A stretch of DNA of 64,000 bases from Nocardioides sp. 1609 (GTDB taxonomy: Bacteria > Actinomycetota > Actinomycetes > Propionibacteriales > Nocardioidaceae). The stretch covers positions 372,001-436,000 of the forward strand of contig NZ_SPUJ01000003.1 in assembly GCF_004522105.1 (NCBI RefSeq). The letters are read 5' to 3'. The notes beneath the pieces were generated by a model. That model did not search any database. It was given only the letters and a program-made list of their open reading frames with translations, and was not told where the DNA came from. The position numbers were made by a program, and so were the translations under genes. Shown in pieces: positions 1 to 7,960 of the stretch; the stretch's first letter is position 1; every line of letters starts with the position of its first letter.

Positions 1-1
1 G

Positions 2-1015
2 TTCTGGCTCTCCTTGACGATGCTCGCCTTCGGGGTGGCCTCGCTGCGGGTGGTGCCGCGCCCCAGGAGCGCGCCCGACGACGAGGACGACGAGGACGCC
101 GCCGACGGCACCGGCTCGCAGCCGACCGGCCCGGCGCCCCCGCCTCGACACAGGTCGAGGCGCTCCCACGCCGCGAAGCCGTTGCTCTCGCTGGCGACCG
201 CCCCTCTGGTGCTCCTGGTCGTCGTCGCGTCGACGACGGTGGCCTCGGCCGGCTTCACCGACACCACGAAGACCGGCCCCAACCGCTGGAAGGCGTCGAC
301 CACGCTGTACCAGCGCTACACCGCGGCGGTCATGGCCGACTCGCCCCAGTCCTTCTACCTCCTCGACGAGGCCAGCGGCGCGCTGGCCGCGGACCGCTCC
401 GGTGCGTCGCGCACGGGCACCTTCACCGGTCTGAGCGCCTATCGCGTCCCCGGAGCACTCCCCAACAACCCCGGCACCGCGGTGAGCATCAACGGCGGCA
501 CCGACCGGATGGTCACCGGCGGGGCGGTCACCGGCGGTCCGGTGACGTTTAGCATGGAGCTGTGGTTCCGGACCGCCACCACCTCCGGCGGCAAGATGGT
601 CGGCTTCGAGTCGACGCGGGAGAGCACGTCGAGCCAGTACGACCGGCACGTCTACATGCGCACCAACGGGCGCATCACCTACGGGCGGTGGGGCTTCCTC
701 GGGGGGTCGGTCGTGGAGTCCTCGGCGGCCTACAACGACAACCAGTGGCACCACCTGGTCGTCTCCGTGACCGGCAACGGGACCGGCCTGTTCTCGTCCT
801 CACGCGCGGTCATGTACCTCGACGGGGTCGCTGTCGACTCGGGCTCGACCAGCGTGCCCGGCGCGTTCTCCGGCTGGTGGCGCGTCGGGTACGGCTCGTT
901 GCCCATCGGCGTCGGGGCTCCGGCTGCGTCGTGGACGGCCAGCGTGGACCAGTTCGCGATCTATCCCACGGCGCTGAGCGCCCAGCGGGTCGCCGCGCAC
1001 TGGAACGCTCGCTGA
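2..1015 (+). CDS. LamG-like surface protein, 5' end outside the window
   Basis: The frame is open to the left edge, so the true start lies outside the window. The visible part begins with a hydrophobic stretch (FWLSLTMLAFGVASLRVV), followed by an acidic linker and a basic region. A second hydrophobic segment then leads into ASAGFTDTTKTG, which resembles the mature start of TasA/SipW-type surface proteins. The last ~220 residues look like a LamG/concanavalin-A-like jelly roll (phrases FSMELWFRT, NQWHHLVVSVTG, MYLDGVAVDSG, VDQFAIYPTALSAQRV). The first hydrophobic stretch could be the C-terminal anchor of a SipW-like signal peptidase fused to the LamG protein; this is inference. It is probably exported or cell-wall associated. 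The ligand is unknown. Confidence 0.7.
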   Translation, partial: FWLSLTMLAFGVASLRVVPRPRSAPDDEDDEDAADGTGSQPTGPAPPPRHRSRRSHAAKPLLSLATAPLVLLVVVASTTVASAGFTDTTKTGPNRWKASTTLYQRYTAAVMADSPQSFYLLDEASGALAADRSGASRTGTFTGLSAYRVPGALPNNPGTAVSINGGTDRMVTGGAVTGGPVTFSMELWFRTATTSGGKMVGFESTRESTSSQYDRHVYMRTNGRITYGRWGFLGGSVVESSAAYNDNQWHHLVVSVTGNGTGLFSSSRAVMYLDGVAVDSGSTSVPGAFSGWWRVGYGSLPIGVGAPAASWTASVDQFAIYPTALSAQRVAAHWNAR

Positions 1016-1108
1016 CCCGGCGCCGAGAGACCGGGGGAGAGGACCACGGGGCCCGGCCCACCAGAGGCTGCGCGACATCCGCGCGACGTAGCGGCCCCGG
1101 CCCCCGGG

Positions 1109-3871
1109 TCAGCGCGTGTCCAGCACCGAGATCGTCCGGGTCCGTCGCTCGTCGTCCATGTACAGCCGGATGGTGAGCTTCTCCACGCCCTCGCGGACGC
1201 GGTCGGCTCGGGTCGGGAGCCTGAGGTCGAACGTGCGGGTACCTGCCTCGAGGCGGCCGTCGGGCTGGACGTAGAGCGTGTGGAGGGGCGCCGTCAGGTC
1301 GATGTCCGTCCCGACGTGCCTGCGCATCCAGGCGGCCCGGATGTCGGTCCCACGCAGGTCGGTCCCGGGGCCGTTGACGACCGTGCCGCCGACGTAGATG
1401 TCGTAGCCCGTCGCAGCCGAGGTGGTGACCCGGAAGATGATCGGTTGCCCCTCGCGCACGGTGCGCTTGACCGGCTTGAAGGTGACGATCGCGTCGGGGT
1501 CGTCGTCGAGCACCGTCAGGCCGCCCAGGTAGTCGTCGGTGGCGATGCCGCGGGTCGGCCAGGCCCGGACCTGGGTGATGAGGTCGTGGTCGTCGACCCT
1601 GTTGCCGACGTACGTGACCGGAATCGTCCCTGCGGTCTGACCCGGGGCGATGTCGACGACGGTGCGGCGCGCCGAGCCGTGCTGGCCGACGGTGGCGACG
1701 ACGACGCGAGCCGGGCTGGTGGTCGTGCCGGTGATCGTGAACGGCACGCGCGCGACCTTGCGGGCCTTGGAGCTGCCCTCGGCGACGACGAGCCGGCCCA
1801 GGTCGAGCTGCGGCAGCCGGCGCGCGGGCACGGGCGCGAGCGTCGACGGCGCGGCGGCGAGGTCGGCGACCCAGACCCGGCCCCGCGTGCTGGCCGAGAC
1901 CAGCTCGACCGAGCGGATGTCGGCGAGGTCGACCCCGGCGAGCCCCGTGGCGTCGACGAGGAGCGCTTGTGCCCAGAGCTTGGTGAGGGACGGCGCCTCG
2001 AGCAACGCGTCGAGCCGGGTGCCGCCGACGGGCTCGACGACGGCGCTGTCGCCGTTGCCGTCGGTGAGCCGCACCCGCAGCCCGACGTTGGTGAACCGCG
2101 AGTCGACGATCGTGCGCAGCTCGAGCCGGTCGGTGCTGAGGTCGAGTGGGTCCGCGAAGGTGAGGCCGCCGGTGGCTCCGCGGTTGGTCCAGGACATCTC
2201 GAAGAACTTGCGGCTCGGGGTGGCCTCACCTGCGGGGGTCCAGTGCGGTGTGATCAGGTTGCCGGTGCCGCGGCCGCACAGGGCGGAGGCCGACGTGGCG
2301 GACGTCGACGAGCCCTTGCAGACCTGCGTCCTGGCGCCCGACCGCGGCGTGGTCGCAGTGGCCTCCCCACCGGGTCGACGCTCGTCGCGACCGCCGCCGA
2401 TGGCGTGGCTGCGCACGTCGGCGTCGCCGATCGACGGCACGGTCACGGGGGACCCGTCGAAGAGCGGCAGGTAGGCGTCGTCGCCGGCGAAGAGCTTGAC
2501 GGCCCCGGCGATGTAGGCCGTGCCCACGTCGCGCTGCTCGCCGGCCTTGAGCCGGCCGGGATCGCGCCTCCCGCAGGGTCCGTCCCGGTCGCCGTACCAG
2601 TCGTCGCTGGCGGGTGCGGCGGCGATGCCGGGTGTCCACTCGGTGTTGAAGAAGTTGTGGTTGGCGCCCATCACCAGCACCGAGCTCTTGAGCGAGGTGT
2701 CGTCGGTGGCGAGGTCGCGTCCGGTGTCGGTGAACCTCTGGCCCTGGATGTCGGACACGTCGCCGTCGCAGTAGGGCAGCACCGTCACGGTGGGCACGTA
2801 CGGCGCGGTGTGGGAGGCGAAGTTCGTCGGCGCGACCAGCACCTGACCGGCGATCGTGTACGGCGCGCTCAGCGGGATCCCGATGGAAGCGCGATCGACG
2901 CCCTCGCCGCCACGACTGTGCCCGACGAGCACGACCTGGCCGAGGTCGACCTGGTGCCCGGCGGCGACGTCGACCCAGTGGTCGAGGTGGGCCTCCACGA
3001 TCGTGGCCCGCGCTGCGGCGCCGCCGTCGTCGAGGCGGTCGTCCTGGGCGTTGATGCCGTTGACCCGCACCGAGACGGTCGCATAGCCCTGCGAGGCCAG
3101 CACCCGTTGCACGTAGTCGTAACCGAGGTGGCTCGGGATCTCGGCGAACGGTGCGCGGCACGGCCACCGCTCGCTGTAGTTGTCGGGGTCGCCAGGGTCG
3201 TAGCAGAAGTCGTGGCGGCCGTGCATGAAGAGGACCAGGGGACGCGGTCCGGTCAGCTGGTCGGCCGCCGGCTCCACGACGTGACCCACCATCTCGATCG
3301 GCTGACGCATGCCGGCCACCTTCACCGGCTCGAGGGTGTAGTCGCTGGTCGCCGTGGAGAACGTCCCGGGCTCGCCCGGGTCGGTCGCCGCCAGCGGAGC
3401 CCTGCCCGGGGCCGGGCTGGCCGTCTCGCCCACGGTGTCGGCGGGGTCGAGGCCACGCTCGTCGACCCGGTCACCGGACAGGACGACGTCCAGCTCGACC
3501 GGGTCGGGGCGCTCGGCCGAGGTCACCACGGCGGTGACCGTGCGGCCGTCGTCCTCGATGGTCGGCGCTCCGAACGCGAGCCCGGCGCCGCCGATGGTGG
3601 GGCGGTCGGAGGTCGTCGGGAAGGCGTCGGGTGACGTCCACGACACCTCGTAGGTGTCGCCGCCGATCGCGACGACCCTCCACGTCCCCGTCGGGCTGAC
3701 CCCGGTCGGCCCGGGACCGGTAGTGGGTGCTGCCGGTGGGCCGCTCGGATCGGGGGCGGCCGCAGCCTGCGCCGGGGTCGTCGGTAGCAGGCCCGCCAGG
3801 AGAGCGGCAGCGGCCACGGCGGCGAGACGGGCTGGGACGCGTGGGTAGATCGGCACCAGCCGACGATTCAT
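1109..3871 (-). CDS. large secreted alpha/beta hydrolase with C-terminal beta domains
   Basis: About 920 residues starting at ATG 3871; a GTG two codons upstream is equally possible. An N-terminal signal peptide (basic start, then a hydrophobic core ending TPAQAAAA) points to export. A hydrolase core has the phrase PLVLFMHGRHDFC near residue 215 and the nucleophile elbow GHSRGGEG, with Ser near residue 319. The histidine candidate is in MGANHNFF. The C-terminal ~250 residues are rich in beta motifs with Calx-beta-like wording (TVREGQPIIFRVTT, RVREGVEKLTIRLYMDDE). The fold supports an esterase or lipase-like role, but the substrate cannot be read. It stands alone on the minus strand. Confidence 0.75.
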   Translation of the reverse strand: MNRRLVPIYPRVPARLAAVAAAALLAGLLPTTPAQAAAAPDPSGPPAAPTTGPGPTGVSPTGTWRVVAIGGDTYEVSWTSPDAFPTTSDRPTIGGAGLAFGAPTIEDDGRTVTAVVTSAERPDPVELDVVLSGDRVDERGLDPADTVGETASPAPGRAPLAATDPGEPGTFSTATSDYTLEPVKVAGMRQPIEMVGHVVEPAADQLTGPRPLVLFMHGRHDFCYDPGDPDNYSERWPCRAPFAEIPSHLGYDYVQRVLASQGYATVSVRVNGINAQDDRLDDGGAAARATIVEAHLDHWVDVAAGHQVDLGQVVLVGHSRGGEGVDRASIGIPLSAPYTIAGQVLVAPTNFASHTAPYVPTVTVLPYCDGDVSDIQGQRFTDTGRDLATDDTSLKSSVLVMGANHNFFNTEWTPGIAAAPASDDWYGDRDGPCGRRDPGRLKAGEQRDVGTAYIAGAVKLFAGDDAYLPLFDGSPVTVPSIGDADVRSHAIGGGRDERRPGGEATATTPRSGARTQVCKGSSTSATSASALCGRGTGNLITPHWTPAGEATPSRKFFEMSWTNRGATGGLTFADPLDLSTDRLELRTIVDSRFTNVGLRVRLTDGNGDSAVVEPVGGTRLDALLEAPSLTKLWAQALLVDATGLAGVDLADIRSVELVSASTRGRVWVADLAAAPSTLAPVPARRLPQLDLGRLVVAEGSSKARKVARVPFTITGTTTSPARVVVATVGQHGSARRTVVDIAPGQTAGTIPVTYVGNRVDDHDLITQVRAWPTRGIATDDYLGGLTVLDDDPDAIVTFKPVKRTVREGQPIIFRVTTSAATGYDIYVGGTVVNGPGTDLRGTDIRAAWMRRHVGTDIDLTAPLHTLYVQPDGRLEAGTRTFDLRLPTRADRVREGVEKLTIRLYMDDERRTRTISVLDTR

Positions 3872-4025
3872 CTGCACACTTCACTGACGGGAGGAGGAGC
3901 CGAAAACGTTGCGCGCACGCCCCAGGCTCATCGCGCCACGCGTGGCCGTCGCGGCGCGGAGCAGGGGAGGGACCCGGAGCTCGACGCGGCATGGTCGGGT
4001 CTGCGCGCCGGCCCGTGGCGGAAGA

Positions 4026-4382
4026 TCAGTCGGAGTCGGTGGAGAAGCGCTCCCACGCCGACTGACGACTCATCCCCAGGTTCTCGCCGATCCGGGCCCA
4101 GGTCACGCCGCGGGACCGCAGCCGTTGGGCGCGGTCGATGACTGCCTCCTCCACCTGGTCGCGGGACGCTGCGATCTGGACCATGTCGAGGAGGAGCTCG
4201 TCGTCACTCTTGTCGTCGAGCGGAGGAAAGGACGGCGTGGGTTTGCTGGCCAGGATGTTCACGCAGATCTCGACGCACCCGTTGCAGATGTACACGCCGG
4301 GGCCGGCGATGAGCTTCTCAGCTTCGGTCCCGAGCTTGCCGCAGAACGAGCAGTGATGGTTGTCCGGGCTGGTGGTGGTCAT
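4026..4382 (-). CDS. ClpX-type C4 zinc-finger protein with C-terminal HTH
   Basis: 118 residues. The N-terminus carries a ClpX-like four-cysteine zinc finger (CSFCGK followed by CNGCVEIC). In ClpX this domain binds substrates and adaptors, but here there is no AAA+ ATPase. The C-terminus (residues ~75-118) reads as a helix-turn-helix: [29 protein letters not shown]. This is a stand-alone regulator family found in actinobacteria. An SD (GGAGA) lies 8 nt before ATG 4382. Upstream are a good promoter and two tandem TGTCAGG palindromes, so autoregulation is likely. Its targets are unknown. Confidence 0.8.
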   Translation of the reverse strand: MTTTSPDNHHCSFCGKLGTEAEKLIAGPGVYICNGCVEICVNILASKPTPSFPPLDDKSDDELLLDMVQIAASRDQVEEAVIDRAQRLRSRGVTWARIGENLGMSRQSAWERFSTDSD

Positions 4383-4401
4383 GGTGTCACTCTCCGATTG
4401 C

Positions 4402-4420
4402 TGTCAGGCGCATCCTGACA
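4402..4420. promoter_or_regulatory. operator candidate 1 (TGTCAGG-N5-CCTGACA)
   Basis: A perfect 7-bp inverted repeat with a 5-nt centre. It lies in the leader just downstream of the predicted transcription start of the zinc-finger regulator. The nearly identical second site starts 23 bp away. Confidence 0.65.
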
Positions 4421-4424
4421 CAAT

Positions 4425-4443
4425 TGTCAGGGTAGGCCTGACG
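4425..4443. promoter_or_regulatory. operator candidate 2 (TGTCAGG-N5-CCTGACG)
   Basis: Same architecture as site 1, with one mismatch in the outer arm. It covers the predicted -10 box of the divergent minus-strand gene, the position expected for a repressor. The two sites together give four TGTCAGG half-sites in 42 bp. Confidence 0.65.
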
Positions 4444-4458
4444 TGGTTCGAATGACAA
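4429..4458 (-). promoter_or_regulatory. promoter of the zinc-finger/HTH gene
   Basis: On the minus strand TTGTCA (4458-4453), 18 nt, then TACCCT (4434-4429) match a housekeeping-type promoter. Transcription would start near 4422, giving a ~40-nt leader with an SD. The -35 box lies inside the IS481 remnant. Confidence 0.55.
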
Positions 4459-4621
4459 GGGCTTTCCCCGCGAGTCGCCAACCGTCATCGACGATCAGCC
4501 TGGCCAGGCGTAGACGGTGTCGCGGGCTCAGCGCGGCGTTTGCATGACTAGCGTGAGACATGAAGGCCTCCTGGCGGCGAAGCGGTTCTTAGACGCTCCA
4601 CTCCACCGCGGGAGGCCTTCA
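4451..4621 (-). mobile_element. IS481-family transposase remnant (5' end only)
   Basis: Reading the minus strand from ATG 4561 gives MSHASHANAALSPRH followed by RLRLARLIVDDGW, the usual N-terminus of IS481-family transposases (recognised by eye). The similarity ends after about 35 codons, where the operator region of the neighbouring gene begins, so only the 5' end of the element survives. An SD (GGAGG, 4571-4567) sits 5 nt before the ATG. No transposase catalytic domain or second end was seen. Confidence 0.65.
4561..4621. repeat. inverted repeat enclosing the IS481 start site
   Basis: TGAAGGCCTCC at 4561-4571 is perfectly repeated in inverse orientation at 4611-4621, with a 39-nt loop. In a transcript entering from outside the element the stem would hide the GGAGG and the start codon, a known IS strategy against read-in expression. 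Confidence 0.6.
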
Positions 4622-4655
4622 CCCTTCTACGGACGCGCCGTACCCGTAGTCATGG

Positions 4656-5369
4656 TCAGCGGCCTGGGGCCTGGCCGGGGCGGCGCTGTCCCTCGGTGAG
4701 CTCCTCGAGAGGGATGCCGGCGGGGTCGTCGCCCGCCTCGTCCGTCTCGGCGGCTCCGGGGCCGACCTCCACCGACGCGAGCAGTGCGATCATGTCGGGC
4801 ACCGGGAAGGCGCCGTCGGGGAACTGCACGATCACCCTGCCCTGCGGCTCGCCGGCCTGCGTAGCGGTGACGACCATCGTGTGACCGCTGTCGCCGCGGA
4901 CGACGTAGTCACGACCCTCGAAGGTCTCGTGGCGGCCGGGGCCGGGGTCATTGGGCTCGTAGAGGATGACGAGCTTGCCCTCGAACGCCTCGGGGAAGCG
5001 GTCGGGGGCGCCGGAGAGCGGCACCATCGTCACGAAGTCCCCTCGGCCGCCCTGGACCTCCCAGCCCTCCGGCACGGCGTCGAAGGAGAAAGGGCCCACG
5101 ACCACGCGGTCGTCGACGGTGCTCGGCGCAGCAGCGACGCCCGGGTCGTCGGTCGAGCGCCCACCGTCGGAGGCGCGCCCGTCAAGGGCGGTGGCCGCGC
5201 CGACGCCGACCACGGCGAGCGCGGCGAGGCCGGCCACGCTCACCGCACCTCGGCGGCGCCAGGTGCGGCGCAGAGCCTCGCGGCCGCGGGTCAGGTCGTC
5301 GGTGGGCGTGGCGGTCGGTGCGTCGTGCGCACTGGCGGCGGTGTCGAGCAGGCTGCGCAGGTCGTTCAT
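4656..5369 (-). CDS. membrane-anchored partner (putative anti-sigma) of the SigE-type factor
   Basis: 237 residues. A cytoplasmic N-terminus of ~40 residues (MNDLRSLLDTAASAHDAPTA) is followed by one membrane segment (GAVSVAGLAALAVVGVGAATAL) and an extracytoplasmic domain of ~170 residues without a family I recognise. The gene overlaps the upstream sigma-factor gene by 4 nt (ATGA), so the two are translationally coupled. In the SigE family such one-pass partners often act as anti-sigma factors or sensors. No zinc-binding HxxxCxxC motif is visible, so it is not a classical ZAS anti-sigma factor. Function is inferred from position. Confidence 0.65.
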   Translation of the reverse strand: MNDLRSLLDTAASAHDAPTATPTDDLTRGREALRRTWRRRGAVSVAGLAALAVVGVGAATALDGRASDGGRSTDDPGVAAAPSTVDDRVVVGPFSFDAVPEGWEVQGGRGDFVTMVPLSGAPDRFPEAFEGKLVILYEPNDPGPGRHETFEGRDYVVRGDSGHTMVVTATQAGEPQGRVIVQFPDGAFPVPDMIALLASVEVGPGAAETDEAGDDPAGIPLEELTEGQRRPGQAPGR

Positions 5370-5932
5370 CGGATCTCCTCAGGGACGGGATGGGCGGGGA
5401 ACTTGTGCTCGCCGAGGGCGGCTCGCAGGTGTGCGAGAGCTTTGGCGTTCTGGGACTTGACGGTGCCTTCGGTGCAGTCGAGCAACCGGGCGGTCTCGGC
5501 GACGTCGAGGTCGAGCCAGTGGCGCAGCACCACCACGGCCCGCTGCCGCGGGGCGAGCCCGGCCAGGGCTGCCAGGACGTCGCGGCGCAGTTCGACGTCG
5601 GGCGCACTGTCGGAGGCGCGCGCGGTGCGAGAGCCACCCTCGGTGATGAACGCGTCGTCGCCGGCGCCGCCGGCGGCGATCTCGCGACGCCGGTAGGCCC
5701 GGCGGGTCTCGTCGACGAAGGCGTGGGTCAGCGTGGTGCGGGCGTAGCCGACCGGGTTGCCGGCGCGCCGCACCCGCGACCACGACACGTAGAGCTTGGT
5801 GAGGGTCGTCTGGACGAGGTCCTCGGCCCACGCCTGGTCACCGGCCGTGAGCAGTCGTCCCATCGACACCAGGGCGCCGCGGTGAGCACTCACGAACTCC
5901 GCGAACTCGTCGTCGCGCTCGGCGCGTCTCAT
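5366..5932 (-). CDS. SigE-family ECF RNA polymerase sigma factor
   Basis: 188 residues. Region 2 is seen in FAEFVSAHRGALVSMGRLLTAG and AEDLVQTTLTKLYVSW, the core-binding and -10 recognition part. Region 4 is seen in LAALAGLAPRQRAVVVLRHWLDLDVAETARLLDCTEGTVKS, the -35-binding HTH. This is the actinobacterial SigE-70 type of ECF factor. The SD GAGGAG lies 9 nt before ATG 5932. It is followed, with a 4-nt overlap, by a single-pass membrane protein that probably controls it. The inducing signal cannot be told from sequence. Confidence 0.85.
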   Translation of the reverse strand: MRRAERDDEFAEFVSAHRGALVSMGRLLTAGDQAWAEDLVQTTLTKLYVSWSRVRRAGNPVGYARTTLTHAFVDETRRAYRRREIAAGGAGDDAFITEGGSRTARASDSAPDVELRRDVLAALAGLAPRQRAVVVLRHWLDLDVAETARLLDCTEGTVKSQNAKALAHLRAALGEHKFPAHPVPEEIR

Positions 5933-6183
5933 GTGCGTGCGTCTCCTCGGTGCCGTCGGTCACTGTCACCTCCTTGACGGGGGTGGCGCCACCCGCGGTT
6001 GCCCCGGGCGACGACGAGCTTGTCGGCTCCACCGCGCGCCCGGCAGGACGACATGGGTGTCGGTCAGTCCTGGTGGCGCCCCAACCTCGGCCAGGACCCT
6101 CTCCAAGACCGAGATCGAGAAGGCCCGTGGCGCAGAGCGGCCCCGCCGAGGGCAGGAGCCCGCCGTGTGTCGGTGGTCACGCC

Positions 6184-6189
6184 TATCGT
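6184..6189 (+). promoter_or_regulatory. -10 box TATCGT, leaderless start
   Basis: TATCGT ends 6 nt before ATG 6196, and no SD is present. Transcription probably begins at the start codon. Confidence 0.45.
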
Positions 6190-6195
6190 CCAGCC

Positions 6196-6591
6196 ATGCG
6201 CACCCTGACGTTGAGCGACATCGAGCAAGCACTGCGCGCGTCGTGGGACGCGAAGACGCAGTTCGCGACAGCCGACTACCTGGCGCGGGGAGCCGGACGG
6301 GCGTCGCGTGGGCAGTGCGGCACGACCGCGTTGGTGGTCCAGGAGCTCCTCGGCGGTGACCTGATGGTCGCCGACCTCGAGCACGCTGGTCAGGTCGTGG
6401 GCGTCCACTACTGGAACGTGACGTCGGGCGGCGTCGAGGTCGACCTGACCCGCGACCAGCTTCTGGACGACGAGTCGCTCGTCGATGTGCGCCGGGTCGT
6501 CATGCCACGCAGCGCATCTGCGGGGGAGCGTCCGTTCCAGGTCCTGCGGGAGCGGGTTCGAGAACGACTCGATCTCCACAACCTGACATAA
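6196..6591 (+). CDS. YunG-like protein
   Basis: 131 residues from ATG 6196. The pattern GQCGTTALVVQELLGG, then VVGVHYWNVTSGGVEVDLTRDQ, resembles the YunG family, in which a conserved Gln-Cys near the start and a later His-Tyr-Trp suggest a papain-like fold. No family member has a firm function that I can name. Conserved Cys and His are visible at the expected spacing. The gene is probably expressed from a leaderless mRNA. It is not co-directional with its neighbours. Confidence 0.65.
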   Translation: MRTLTLSDIEQALRASWDAKTQFATADYLARGAGRASRGQCGTTALVVQELLGGDLMVADLEHAGQVVGVHYWNVTSGGVEVDLTRDQLLDDESLVDVRRVVMPRSASAGERPFQVLRERVRERLDLHNLT

Positions 6592-6597
6592 TGTCAC

Positions 6598-6861
6598 TTA
6601 TCGGCGAACCAAACCCACGCGCAGGGACCGGTCTCGGAGCCACCCAACCCACAGGCGCGTGGACAGCCAGGTGACGCCGTAGGCGGAGCCGTCGAGCTGC
6701 GAGACGTCGACGCCGGACAGCCAGGCCTCGTGCCGTCGCACAGACGAGCGTGACCAGCCGTTGACCGCGCCGCGTTTCCCGCCGGTTGGTGCGTTGTCTC
6801 TGCTGAAGTGCGCGTACTGACCGTCGTTGTGGCTCGGCGAATGGTGGCAGACTCCGAGCAT
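6598..6861 (-). pseudogene. possible remnant of a rolling-circle replication-type protein
   Basis: An 87-codon minus-strand frame contains GQYAHFSRDNAPTGGKRG and AVNGWSRSSVRRHEAWLSGVD, then a YGVTWLSTR phrase. This resembles the N-terminus of Rep-like proteins of actinobacterial integrative elements. After about 70 residues the similarity stops, so the catalytic part is missing. It starts on the same CATG as the plus-strand 84-residue gene, so the two cannot share ordinary leaders. Weak evidence; it may be a chance frame. Confidence 0.3.
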
Positions 6862-7114
6862 GGACGGTGGGACAGGCGACGAGGCTCTGCTCGTCGGTCG
6901 CGGGGTGATGTTGATCGACGAGTTCTCGCAAGCGACCGGGCTGGACCGGCCCACGGCCGACGCTCTGGTGAAGGACCGCGAGGTTGAGGGCTTGTGCCGC
7001 CCCGACGGACAGGTGTGGGGCATCTTCGACGACGTGCTGCCCACGAAGGAGGAGTTGCGTTCTCTGGGGTTGCGGGTCCGAGACGACTACGACCCTGCAC
7101 GTCACCGTTCCTAG
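6860..7114 (+). CDS. small hypothetical protein of integrative-element type
   Basis: 84 residues from ATG 6860. The middle part (VMLIDEFSQATGLDRPTADALVKDREVEG) reads like a winged or HTH helix pair, and the end (FDDVLPTKEELRSLGLRVRDDYDP) is a phrase I associate with small proteins found beside replication genes of actinobacterial integrative elements. It could bind DNA, but nothing proves this. A -10-like CAGACT lies 6 nt upstream of the ATG, and no SD is seen. Confidence 0.5.
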   Translation: MDGGTGDEALLVGRGVMLIDEFSQATGLDRPTADALVKDREVEGLCRPDGQVWGIFDDVLPTKEELRSLGLRVRDDYDPARHRS

Positions 7115-7249
7115 GTCGGCACCGATGACGACGAGGACGCCTCCGGTGCCGAGGAGGCAGCGAACGGCTGGACTCCGTCCTGAGATGGCGCCCAGACGAT
7201 CTGCAACCGAGGGTGTTGCCCGACTCCACCACGCTCGAGGACGGATCCG

Positions 7250-7813
7250 TTAGCGCCGGGTCTCGTACCTGGTCACGACGACGCCACCAGGAAACGTCCG
7301 GGTCTCCAGGAGGTTGAGGTCGACCCAGCTGTCCAGGACGGTGAAGAACGGCGTGCCGCCGCCCACCAGGACGGGCGCGGTCGCCAGCACGTACTCGTCG
7401 ATCAGCCCGGCCCGCATGGCGGCGGCGGCGAGGGTGGCGCCGGCGATGTCCATGGGAGCACCGTCCTCGCCCTTGAGGCGGGTGATCTCGGTGACCGCGT
7501 CGCCGGTGACGAGGCGGGTGTTCCAGTCGACCGTGCTGGTCGTCGAGGAGAACACCACCTTGGGCATGTCCCGCCAGCGACGGGCGAACTCGGCCTCCGC
7601 CGGAGTGACGCCCGGCTGTTGGTCGGCGGTCGGCCAGTGAGAGCTCATCGTCTCCCACAGCTTGCGCCCGTACAGCGCCACGCCCGTCGCACCCACCCGG
7701 TCGGACCACCACTGGAACAGCTCGTCGCTCGGCGCGCCCCAGCCGATGTCGTCGCCGGGCGCGGCGATGTAGCCGTCGAGGCTCACGTTCATCCCGAAGG
7801 TCAGTCTCCGCAC
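7250..7813 (-). CDS. dihydrofolate-reductase-fold (RibD C-terminal-like) protein
   Basis: 187 residues from GTG 7813; AGGAGG lies 8 nt upstream, which decides the start. The N-terminus RRLTFGMNVSLDGYIAAPGDDIGW and the middle VALYGRKLWETMSSHW match the RibD_C/DHFR-like family (NADPH-binding Rossmann-like fold, YwjB/YyaP type). The later phrase DEYVLATAPVLVGGGTPFF is also typical. True folate-reductase function is unlikely, since members of this family are uncharacterised reductases. It is a single gene. Confidence 0.8.
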   Translation of the reverse strand: MRRLTFGMNVSLDGYIAAPGDDIGWGAPSDELFQWWSDRVGATGVALYGRKLWETMSSHWPTADQQPGVTPAEAEFARRWRDMPKVVFSSTTSTVDWNTRLVTGDAVTEITRLKGEDGAPMDIAGATLAAAAMRAGLIDEYVLATAPVLVGGGTPFFTVLDSWVDLNLLETRTFPGGVVVTRYETRR

Positions 7814-7960
7814 AGCGTCATCCTCCTGTGAAGTCGGTCCCCGACATCGGCAGACCGCCACGGTGCGGACGACTCATCGGTCCGGCGCGATCGGCGGTCG
7901 GTCGACCTGCACTCAGGTCCACAGGTCCACGCCGGTCCCGTCCTTCCGAGCGCTCGCGGA

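Noticed and set aside
1280..3634. 784-codon open frame opposite the secreted hydrolase
   Set aside because: It is an antisense by-product of GC-rich codon bias: Arg/Gly/Val/Asp-rich, no family signature, while the minus frame has a signal peptide and catalytic motifs.
5933..6195. Gene between the SigE-type factor and the YunG-like gene
   Set aside because: Frames on both strands are short, Arg/Pro-rich and without family similarity; only promoter-type sequence is likely.
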